7,952 nt of DNA from Acetobacteraceae bacterium (GTDB lineage: Bacteria > Pseudomonadota > Alphaproteobacteria > Acetobacterales > Acetobacteraceae), in contig DAHWNE010000230.1 in assembly GCA_027340195.1 (NCBI GenBank), positions 1 through 7,952 of the forward strand. Direction: 5' to 3'. Each line of letters starts with the position of its first letter. Position 1 is the first letter of the stretch. The position numbers and the translations under genes are program-made. The notes under the pieces are model-generated. The model saw only the letters and a list, made by a program, of their open reading frames with translations. It searched no databases and had not been told where the DNA came from. Of the stretch, positions 1-6,774 are shown one piece after another.

Positions 1-338
1 CCTTGCGAGATTTCCGCTTGATAAGGGGTGTAGGCGGTGTACCAGGCCGGGTTCTCCAACACGTTGCGGCGCAGCACCGCGGGCATGACGGTGCCGTGAT
101 ACCCCATGCCCAGAAGCGGCTGGCGGGTACCGTTGGCAGCGGCCAACCCACGCAGTTCGGCCAGCGCGGCAGCCTCCTCGATCGGCGACGGCAGGTCGGG
201 GGGCGCGGCCAGGCGAATATCGGCCGGGATCGTCTCCGCGATCAGCGCGTCGAGCGAGGCGGCGCCGACCGCCTCCAGCATCCGCGCCTGATCGGCGGCC
301 GAGGTGGCGATGTGACGGGCGGCGAATCCGGCGCTCAT
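1..338 (-). CDS. gcvP: Glycine dehydrogenase (decarboxylating), P protein, N-terminal part (cut by window edge)
   Basis: This is the PLP-dependent P protein of the glycine cleavage system. It decarboxylates glycine and passes the aminomethyl group to lipoyl-GcvH. Only the first 112 codons are present; the gene continues beyond base 1. The N-terminus ([20 protein letters not shown]) resembles the F-x-RHIG start of long single-chain GcvP, not the shorter two-subunit GcvPA type. The family signature follows near residues 79-112: [20 protein letters not shown], then [19 protein letters not shown]. The PLP lysine lies far downstream, outside the window. The ATG at 338 overlaps the gcvH stop as ATGA, so translation is probably coupled to gcvH. 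A GGAG lies about 9 bases upstream, inside gcvH. The gene is third in the gcvT-gcvH-gcvP operon and should fall under the glycine riboswitch ahead of gcvT. Identity is secure. That it is the single-chain form is inferred from the N-terminus alone. Confidence 0.95.
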   Translation of the reverse strand, partial: MSAGFAARHIATSAADQARMLEAVGAASLDALIAETIPADIRLAAPPDLPSPIEEAAALAELRGLAAANGTRQPLLGMGYHGTVMPAVLRRNVLENPAWYTAYTPYQAEISQ

Positions 339-721
339 GCCTCGGACTCCGACAGGAAGGCGGCGTAGGCGTCGGCGTCCATCAGCGCGTCCAGCGTCGC
401 CGGGTCGTCGATTTCGAGACGGAACAGCCAGCCCTCCCCCTCGGCGTCGCCGTTGATGACGGCCGGGTCGTCCACTACCGCCTGGTTGGTTTCGACCACC
501 TTGCCGGCGAGCGGGGCGAACACGTCGGAGGCGGCCTTGACGGATTCCACCACCGCGCAGGCCTCGCCTGCCTCCACCACTCGGTCGATCGCGGGCAGTT
601 CGACGAACACCAGGTCCCCCAGCGCCTCCTGCGCGTGGTCGGTGATGCCGACGGTGGCGATGTCGCCGTCGAGGCGCACCCATTCGTGGTCGCGCGAGTA
701 GCGGATGTCGGGGCTGGGCAT
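335..721 (-). CDS. gcvH: Glycine cleavage system H protein (lipoyl carrier)
   Basis: GcvH is the small lipoylated shuttle that carries the aminomethyl intermediate from P protein to T protein and delivers reducing equivalents to dihydrolipoamide dehydrogenase. The 128-residue product is of normal family length. It opens with the typical [15 protein letters not shown] segment (about 7-20), continues with [20 protein letters not shown] (24-43), and has the lipoylation site [15 protein letters not shown] with the modified lysine at residue 62. The C-terminal half holds the usual [10 protein letters not shown] segment. The ATG at 721 is preferred: AGGAG lies 6 bases upstream (728-732) and the protein then begins at the normal family position. 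An in-frame ATG at 739 would add six residues. The gene starts 33 bases after gcvT, and its stop overlaps the gcvP start. Identity is essentially certain. Confidence 0.97.
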   Translation of the reverse strand: MPSPDIRYSRDHEWVRLDGDIATVGITDHAQEALGDLVFVELPAIDRVVEAGEACAVVESVKAASDVFAPLAGKVVETNQAVVDDPAVINGDAEGEGWLFRLEIDDPATLDALMDADAYAAFLSESEA

Positions 722-739
722 GGAGGGCTCCTGGGGCAA

Positions 740-756
740 GATCCCGGAAAGGGATC
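740..756 (-). other. Intercistronic hairpin between gcvT and gcvH
   Basis: The arms GATCCC and GGGATC are perfect 6-base complements around a 5-base loop (TTTCC in the mRNA sense). The hairpin starts inside the gcvT stop codon and ends 7 bases before the gcvH AGGAG. There is no U-run after it, so it does not look like an intrinsic terminator. It could stabilise or set the relative yield of the downstream message, or be chance. The role is not known. Confidence 0.4.
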
Positions 757-1882
757 AGGCGTAGCGATGGGGGATGAAGGGCAGGGAGGTGACGCGGGCC
801 GGGACCGGCGTGCCGCGCAGGCCGAGGGCGACCGCGGTGCCGGGGGCAGCGAGGGCGGCGGGCACGTAGCCCATGGCAATGGGGGCCCCGAGGCTGGGGG
901 AATGAAGGCCGGAGGTGACGATGCCGACCGCTTGACCGGACGGGTCCAGGATCGGCGCCCCTGCGCGTACCGGGGCGCGGCCCTCCGGGCGGAGGCCGAC
1001 GCGGCGGCGGGCGGGGCCCGTTCGCAGCAGATCGCGCAGCCGCGCCCCGCCCGGGAAGTCCCATGTTGCGCGGCGGCGCTTGCCGATGGTCCAGGCGAGG
1101 CCGGCCGTGATCACGTCGGTGGCGGCGTCGATATCCGCGCCGTGCAGGCAGAGACCGGCCTCGAGGCGAAGTGAGTCGCGGGCCCCGAGCCCGGCCGGGG
1201 CGACCTCCGGCTCCGCGAGCAGCGCGTCGGCGACGGTGACGGCGGCGGCAGCCGGAATGGAGAGTTCGAACCCGTCCTCGCCGGTATAGCCGGAGCGGGC
1301 GATCAGCGCCTCGGTGCCGAGGAGGGGGAAGCGGCCGATGCCCTGGAACGGCAGCGCCACCGCCGCGGCGCAGAACCGGGCGAGGGCGGCGGCGGCGCGC
1401 GGTCCCTGCAGGGCGAGCAGCGCGCGGTCGGCGAGCGGGGAAAGGGTAATGCGATCGGGCAGGGCAGCGGCGATATGGGAGAAATCGCCAGCCTTGTTGG
1501 CGGCGTTGACCACCAGCAGCAGTCGGTCGGGGGCGAGGGCGGCGACCATCAGGTCGTCGATGATGCCACCTGCCTCGTTGGTGAGCAGGGTGTAGCGCTG
1601 CCGGCCGGGCGCGAGACCGGCGATGTCGCCGGTGACCAGGGCTTCGAGCGCCGTCGCCGCCCCTGGCCCGGCGAGGATCGCCTGGCCCATATGCGAGACG
1701 TCGAACAGGGCGGCGGCCGCGCGGCAGTGCAGGTGCTCGGCCAGAACGCCGCCGCGGCAGCGCGCGGCCAGCGCGCCTTCGGGCGCATAGTGCACGGGAA
1801 GGGCGTAGCCGGCGAAGGCGACCATGCGCCCGCCATGGGCGCGGTGCCAGGCGTCGAGCGGGAGCGGGATGGGCTGGGTCAC
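755..1882 (-). CDS. gcvT: Glycine cleavage system T protein (aminomethyltransferase)
   Basis: GcvT moves the methylene carbon from aminomethyl-GcvH to tetrahydrofolate, releasing ammonia. The product is 375 residues, at the long end of the family. Visible family landmarks are RMVAFAGYALPVHY (about 19-32), LFDVSHMGQ (59-67), GGIIDDLMV (105-113, holding the acidic residues of the folate/catalytic site), RSGYTGEDGFELSIP, GARDSLRLEAGLCLHGADID, and the C-terminal TSLPFIPHRYA. The GTG at 1882 is chosen because GGAG (1889-1892 on the plus strand, read in reverse) sits 6 bases upstream and the protein starts just before the conserved LPLDAWHRAHGGRM. The open frame extends much further upstream, but only through the riboswitch leader. 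About ten residues (PEGALAARCRG, 34-44) appear inserted before GVLAEHLH compared with relatives I know. First gene of the gcv operon. Function is confident; the start is likely. Confidence 0.96.
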   Translation of the reverse strand: MTQPIPLPLDAWHRAHGGRMVAFAGYALPVHYAPEGALAARCRGGVLAEHLHCRAAAALFDVSHMGQAILAGPGAATALEALVTGDIAGLAPGRQRYTLLTNEAGGIIDDLMVAALAPDRLLLVVNAANKAGDFSHIAAALPDRITLSPLADRALLALQGPRAAAALARFCAAAVALPFQGIGRFPLLGTEALIARSGYTGEDGFELSIPAAAAVTVADALLAEPEVAPAGLGARDSLRLEAGLCLHGADIDAATDVITAGLAWTIGKRRRATWDFPGGARLRDLLRTGPARRRVGLRPEGRAPVRAGAPILDPSGQAVGIVTSGLHSPSLGAPIAMGYVPAALAAPGTAVALGLRGTPVPARVTSLPFIPHRYA

Positions 1883-1894
1883 GCGGAACTCCGT

Positions 1895-1911
1895 CGGCGG
1901 GTCCTCCGCCG
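1895..1911 (-). promoter_or_regulatory. GC hairpin next to the gcvT ribosome binding site (possible expression platform)
   Basis: In the mRNA sense, CGGCGG-AGGAC-CCGCCG forms a 6-bp all-GC stem with a 5-base loop. It ends two bases before the GGAG that serves the gcvT GTG start. It lies between the second glycine aptamer and the start codon, where a riboswitch expression platform is expected. There is no U-tract, so control of ribosome access is more plausible than intrinsic termination. The function is inferred from position. Confidence 0.45.
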
Positions 1912-1929
1912 GGCCGATGCCCGAGCGGT

Positions 1930-2105
1930 TGACCCCCCTCTGTCGCGTGACCTGAGAGATTCGGACCCTTGGGTCCTTACTCCGTCGGTGCGGGCGGGAT
2001 GGCCCGGCTTTCCAGAGGTCCCGAGTCCGGCGCGGTCCGTTTGCCTGAGCGTTTCCGGGGGCCGGTTGCGCCTTCGGCGGCGGGGAGGTTCCCGCTCTCT
2101 CCCGC
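1930..2105 (-). promoter_or_regulatory. Tandem glycine riboswitch upstream of gcvT
   Basis: On the minus strand two glycine-aptamer cores lie in tandem. Aptamer I (about 2105-2004) reads GGGAGAG, then CCGAAGGCGCAA, then CGCTCAGGCAAA, and closes with GGGACCTCTGGAAAGC. These are the well-known conserved blocks of the glycine riboswitch in the right order. Aptamer II (about 2003-1930) reads CACCGACGGAGTAA, a short hairpin GGACCCAAGGGTCC, GAATCTCTCAGG, and ends GCGACAGAGGGGGG. Its core departs from the usual CCGAAGG-x-GCAA form at two or more positions. Paired aptamers in front of gcv genes are a classic arrangement; glycine binding usually switches on the glycine-cleavage operon. The location directly upstream of gcvT on the same strand supports the call strongly. 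Exact ends are approximate. Confidence 0.92.
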
Positions 2106-2125
2106 GCCGGGGGCGGGACGAAGTG

Positions 2126-2154
2126 GTTATGGGGGATTCGGGTTGGGCCGGCAA
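2126..2154 (-). promoter_or_regulatory. Candidate sigma70-type promoter for the gcv operon
   Basis: On the minus strand TTGCCG (2154-2149) and CATAAC (2131-2126) are separated by 17 bases. Both match the -35 and -10 consensus at about four of six positions. Transcription would start near 2119, just ahead of the first glycine aptamer, which is the right place. It is a weak match found by eye in GC-rich DNA, so location counts for more than sequence here. Confidence 0.4.
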
Positions 2155-2188
2155 GCGGAATGTCGGCTGGCGGCAACGATGGCAAGGG

Positions 2189-2216
2189 CTTGATCGCCGG
2201 TCCGGTGTTCCCATCT
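2189..2216 (+). promoter_or_regulatory. Candidate RpoH (sigma32) heat-shock promoter for miaA
   Basis: CTTGATC (2189-2195) is followed after 14 bases by CCCATCT (2210-2216). The second element fits the E. coli sigma32 form CCCATnT fully, with a spacing seen in heat-shock promoters. The distance from CTTG to the -10 is 17 bases, which also fits the alphaproteobacterial form CTTG-N17/18-CYTATnT at six of seven -10 positions. Transcription would start near 2222, leaving a leader of about 97 bases before miaA. A TATAAA at 2224-2229 could be a sigma70 -10, but I see no good -35 for it. The remaining leader (2230-2319) holds no recognisable gene. Confidence 0.5.
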
Positions 2217-2319
2217 ATTGGGGTATAAAAAGAACAAAGGCGTTGCTGAAGCGCGCGGAAAGCGGGCAGGGGGCGTGTGACTTGCCGGCATCTGGCGCCG
2301 GGCGGATAGGCGCACGACC

Positions 2320-3282
2320 ATGCTCCCCGCGCCCGCCCTGATCGTCGCCGGCCCGACCGCGAGCGGTAAATCCGCCCTCGCCTTGGCGTTGGCCGCGCGC
2401 CTGCCGGGTACGATCATCAACGCCGACGCGATGCAGCTCTATCGCGAGCTGCGCATCCTGACCGCGCGGCCGACGCCTGAGGACGAGGCCGCGGTTCCGC
2501 ACGCGCTTTACGGGGTGCGCGAGGTCGCCCTGCCGGCCAGCGCCGCTTGGTGGCGCGGCGCGGCGCTGGCCGAGATGGCCGCGGCGCGGGCAGCCGGGCG
2601 GGTGCCGATCTTGTGCGGCGGGTCGGGTCTCTATCTGCACGCGCTGACCCATGGGATGTCGGCGATCCCGGACCCGGGGCCGACGGCGCGCGCCGAGGCA
2701 CGGGCGCTGCTGGCTTCACTCGGTCCGGCCGGGCTGCACGCCAGGCTGGCTGCGGTCGATCCCGCCACCGCGGCAGGGCTTCGCCCGAGTGACGGGCAGC
2801 GCTTGGCCCGCGCCTGGGAAGTCTGGCGTGGCACCGGGGTTGGGCTGGTCGGCTGGCGCGCAAGTGGCCCCGGCATCCCGCCGGAGGGCTGGGGCTTCGC
2901 CGCGATCGTGCTGGACCCGCCGCGCGCGGCCTTGCGCGAGGCCGCCGCCTCCCGCTTCGCGGCGATGCTGGCGGCGGGCGCGCTGGCAGAGGTGCGGGCG
3001 CTGCTCGCGCTCGGGCTCGATCCCACGGTCCCGGCGCTGCGCGCGCATGGGGTGCCGGAACTGGCGGCGCATCTGCGCGACGAGATCGGGCTGGCCGAGG
3101 CGGCAGCGCGCGCGGTGGCCGCGACCGGGCGCTACGTGAAACGCCAAGCGACCTGGCTGCGCCACCACGCGCTGGCCCCGGAGGCACGCACGCATAGGAT
3201 ATATGCGCGAATCACAGATGGGACGCAATTTTCGGAAAGATTGCCTGCGGCAATCGAACAGTTTCTGTGTTCGGCGGCTTGA
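2320..3282 (+). CDS. miaA: tRNA dimethylallyltransferase (tRNA A37 isopentenyltransferase)
   Basis: MiaA transfers a dimethylallyl group to N6 of adenine 37 in tRNAs that read codons starting with U, which improves decoding. The 320-residue product is of normal length. It has the P-loop GPTASGKS (about 11-18), the substrate-binding NADAMQLYRELRILTARP (35-52; many relatives have DSMQ), CGGSGLYLHALTHG, and the GQRLARAWEVWRGTG segment. A C-terminal RYVKRQATWLRHH matches the family's R-x3-RQ-x-TW-R motif. The ATG at 2320 puts the P-loop at the expected distance from the start; the ribosome binding site is weak (AGG 9 bases upstream). The gene diverges from the gcv operon and lies 69 bases before ilvB. 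A heat-shock-like promoter precedes it. The last 80 bases are less GC-rich than the rest and may also hold control DNA for ilvB. Confidence 0.96.
   Translation: MLPAPALIVAGPTASGKSALALALAARLPGTIINADAMQLYRELRILTARPTPEDEAAVPHALYGVREVALPASAAWWRGAALAEMAAARAAGRVPILCGGSGLYLHALTHGMSAIPDPGPTARAEARALLASLGPAGLHARLAAVDPATAAGLRPSDGQRLARAWEVWRGTGVGLVGWRASGPGIPPEGWGFAAIVLDPPRAALREAAASRFAAMLAAGALAEVRALLALGLDPTVPALRAHGVPELAAHLRDEIGLAEAAARAVAATGRYVKRQATWLRHHALAPEARTHRIYARITDGTQFSERLPAAIEQFLCSAA
3239..3255. repeat. Perfect 17-base dyad in the miaA 3' end, upstream of the ilvB promoter
   Basis: GATTGCC-TGC-GGCAATC is a perfect 7-bp inverted repeat with a 3-base centre. It lies 23 bases upstream of the candidate ilvB -35 hexamer, inside the miaA coding sequence, in DNA that is less GC-rich than its surroundings. 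That position and symmetry suit an activator or repressor site for ilvBNC. It is also a possible RNA hairpin or chance. No regulator can be named from the sequence. Confidence 0.35.
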
Positions 3283-3307
3283 CGCAACGCAACATGGGCC
3301 TTATGCG
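3279..3307 (+). promoter_or_regulatory. Candidate promoter for ilvBNC overlapping the miaA stop codon
   Basis: TTGACG (3279-3284, preceded by C as in the common alphaproteobacterial CTTGAC) is followed after 17 bases by TATGCG (3302-3307). The -35 is strong (five of six) and the -10 weak (three of six). The start would be near 3314, leaving a leader of under 40 bases. The hairpin CCGCCG-CGCCT-CGGCGG (3315-3331) would form the very 5' end of that transcript, followed by the ilvB GGAG at 3341. Confidence 0.4.
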
Positions 3308-3351
3308 TGCGGACCCGCCGCGCCTCGGCGGAGCAGTCACGGAGACACGCG

Positions 3352-5145
3352 ATGCCCGCCGCCCCGCAGCACCCTGAACCCTTGCAGTCCGGCGCGGAGG
3401 TCCTTCTGCGCGCGCTCAAGGACCAGGGCGTGGAGGTCGTGTTCGGCTATCCCGGCGGCGCCGTCTTGCCGATCTACGACGCGATCTTCAATCAGAACGC
3501 GATCCGCCACATCCTGGTGCGCCACGAGCAGGCCGCGGTCCACGCCGCCGAGGGTTACGCGCGCTCCACCGGCAAGGTGGGGGTGGTGCTGGTCACCTCC
3601 GGCCCTGGCGCCACCAACGCGGTCACGGGACTGCTCGACGCGCTGATGGATTCCGTCCCGGTGGTGTGCCTAACCGGGCAGGTGCCGACGCATTTGATCG
3701 GCAACGACGCGTTCCAGGAAGCCGACACCACCGGCATCACCCGCCCCGCCACCAAGCACAATTATCTGGTGAAGCGCTCGGAGGACCTCGCCCGCGTGGT
3801 CCACGAGGCGTTCTACATCGCGCGTTCGGGCCGGCCCGGGCCGGTGGTGATCGACCTGCCGAAGGACATCTTGATCGGCAAGGCGGCCTATGCCGGGCCG
3901 GTGGACACGCATCGCAGCTACCGCCCGCGCACCGAGCCCGACCCGGCGCAGATCGCGCGCGCGGTGGCGCTGCTGAAGGGGGCCAAGCGGCCGGTGATCT
4001 ACACCGGCGGCGGCGTGGTGAACGCGGGGCCGGACGCGGCGGCGGCGTTGACCCGCTTCGTGCGCATGACCGGGTTTCCTTGCACCAACACCTTGATGGG
4101 TCTGGGCGCGTTTCCGGCGTCCGACCCGCAGTTCCTCGGCATGTTGGGGATGCACGGGACGTACGAGGCCAATCTGGCGATGCATGGCGCGGACGTGCTG
4201 CTGGCGATCGGCGCGCGGTTCGACGACCGGGTGACCGGGCGGCTCAATGCCTTCTGCCCCGATGCGAGGAAGATCCATATTGATATCGATCCATCCAGCA
4301 TCAACAAGACGGTGCCGGTGGATGTCGCGGTGATCGGCGATGCCGGCCGCGCGATCGCGGCGTTGACCGCGGCGTGGGAGGCGGACGCAACGGAGCCGGA
4401 TCGCGCCGCGCTGGCGGCCTGGTGGCGCCAGATCGATCTCTGGCGGCAAAAGCAGAGCCTGCGCTACATCCAGGACACCGCGCCCAGTGCCGTCATCAAG
4501 CCGCAATACGCGATCCGCCGGCTATGGGAGCTGACGCAGGCGCAGGCGAAGGACGTGTTCATCACCACCGAGGTCGGCCAGCACCAGATGTGGGCGGCAC
4601 AACATTTCGGCTTCGAGCGGCCGAACCGGTGGATGACGAGTGGCGGTCTCGGGACCATGGGCTACGGGCTGCCGGCGGCGATGGGGGTGCAGATCGCGCA
4701 CCCCGAGGCGTTGGTGATCGACATCGCCGGCGAGGCGTCGATTCTGATGAACATCCAGGAAATGGGCACCCTGGCGCAGTACCGGCTGCCGGTGAAAGTG
4801 TTCATCCTGAACAACCAATACATGGGCATGATCCGCCAGTGGCAGGAGCTGCTGCACGGCTCACGCTATTCCGAGAGCTACTCGAACGCCCTGCCGGATT
4901 TCGTAAAACTGGCGGAGAGTTTCCACGCCACCGGGCTGCGGGCGGAGAACTACGGGCAGCTCGATGACGTGATCGGGCGGATGCTGGCCTCCGACCGCGC
5001 GGTGATCGCCGATATCGCGGTCGATCCGAAGGAGAACTGCTTCCCGATGATCCCGTCCGGGGCGGCGCATAACGAGATGATCCTGGGGGTGGAGGGCGAG
5101 GGCGAAGCGCGCGGGATCACCGACGAAGGCCTGGTGCTGGTGTAG
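3352..5145 (+). CDS. ilvB: Acetohydroxyacid (acetolactate) synthase, large catalytic subunit
   Basis: This is the ThDP- and FAD-dependent enzyme that joins two pyruvates to acetolactate, or pyruvate plus 2-oxobutyrate to acetohydroxybutyrate. It is the first common step of branched-chain amino acid synthesis. The 597-residue product shows the PYR domain with FGYPGGAVLPIYD (31-43), the catalytic glutamate E59 in RHEQAAVHAAEGYA, and GQVPTHLIGNDAFQEAD. A central FAD/transhydrogenase-like domain follows, then the PP domain with GLGTMGYGLPAAMG and the cofactor motif GEASILMNIQE (460-470) through LNNQYMGMIRQWQELL. The metal-binding Asp of the usual GDxS motif is Glu461 here; the partner Asn488 is kept. 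The ATG at 3352 is chosen because GGAG lies 7 bases upstream; an in-frame GTG at 3307 has no such site. ilvN starts 4 bases after the stop, so the two subunits are surely co-translated from one message. Confidence 0.97.
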   Translation: MPAAPQHPEPLQSGAEVLLRALKDQGVEVVFGYPGGAVLPIYDAIFNQNAIRHILVRHEQAAVHAAEGYARSTGKVGVVLVTSGPGATNAVTGLLDALMDSVPVVCLTGQVPTHLIGNDAFQEADTTGITRPATKHNYLVKRSEDLARVVHEAFYIARSGRPGPVVIDLPKDILIGKAAYAGPVDTHRSYRPRTEPDPAQIARAVALLKGAKRPVIYTGGGVVNAGPDAAAALTRFVRMTGFPCTNTLMGLGAFPASDPQFLGMLGMHGTYEANLAMHGADVLLAIGARFDDRVTGRLNAFCPDARKIHIDIDPSSINKTVPVDVAVIGDAGRAIAALTAAWEADATEPDRAALAAWWRQIDLWRQKQSLRYIQDTAPSAVIKPQYAIRRLWELTQAQAKDVFITTEVGQHQMWAAQHFGFERPNRWMTSGGLGTMGYGLPAAMGVQIAHPEALVIDIAGEASILMNIQEMGTLAQYRLPVKVFILNNQYMGMIRQWQELLHGSRYSESYSNALPDFVKLAESFHATGLRAENYGQLDDVIGRMLASDRAVIADIAVDPKENCFPMIPSGAAHNEMILGVEGEGEARGITDEGLVLV

Positions 5146-5149
5146 CGCG

Positions 5150-6716
<1,567 letters not shown>

Positions 6717-6730
6717 CCGCGGCGTGACTT

Positions 6731-6769
6731 CCTCCGGCGTGGCGGCTAATCCGCCCGCTACGCCGGAGG
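6731..6769 (+). promoter_or_regulatory. Long hairpin after ilvC that buries the ribosome binding site of the next gene
   Basis: The arms CCTCCGGCGT (6731-6740) and ACGCCGGAGG (6760-6769) are perfect 10-base complements. A second stem GGCGG/CCGCC (6741-6745 and 6751-6755, loop CTAAT) stacks on top, with a 4-base bulge (CGCT) on the 3' side. The 3' arm ends in GGAGG, 5 bases before the ATG at 6775, so the ribosome binding site is fully paired when the hairpin forms. The sequence after the hairpin is GCTTCCATG, not a U-run, which argues against a plain intrinsic terminator. It may also mark the 3' end of the ilvBNC message. Confidence 0.7.
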
Positions 6770-6774
6770 CTTCC

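Noticed and set aside
1883..2185. Upstream extension of the gcvT reading frame (about 100 extra codons)
   Set aside because: The added sequence is the riboswitch leader read as protein. The GTG at 1882 has a ribosome binding site and fits the family start.
2295..2313. GCGCC/GGCGC inverted repeat just ahead of miaA
   Set aside because: Only 5 bp with a 9-base loop in very GC-rich DNA; expected by chance.
1475..2341. 288-codon plus-strand open frame across gcvT and the riboswitch
   Set aside because: It lies antisense to gcvT and runs through the riboswitch and the start of miaA. It has no family resemblance; it is a high-GC artefact.
3303..3377. Short 24-codon open frame before and into ilvB, as a possible attenuator leader peptide
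   Set aside because: It has no ribosome binding site, no run of Leu, Ile or Val codons and no terminator or antiterminator pair. The predicted transcript start would also remove its ATG.
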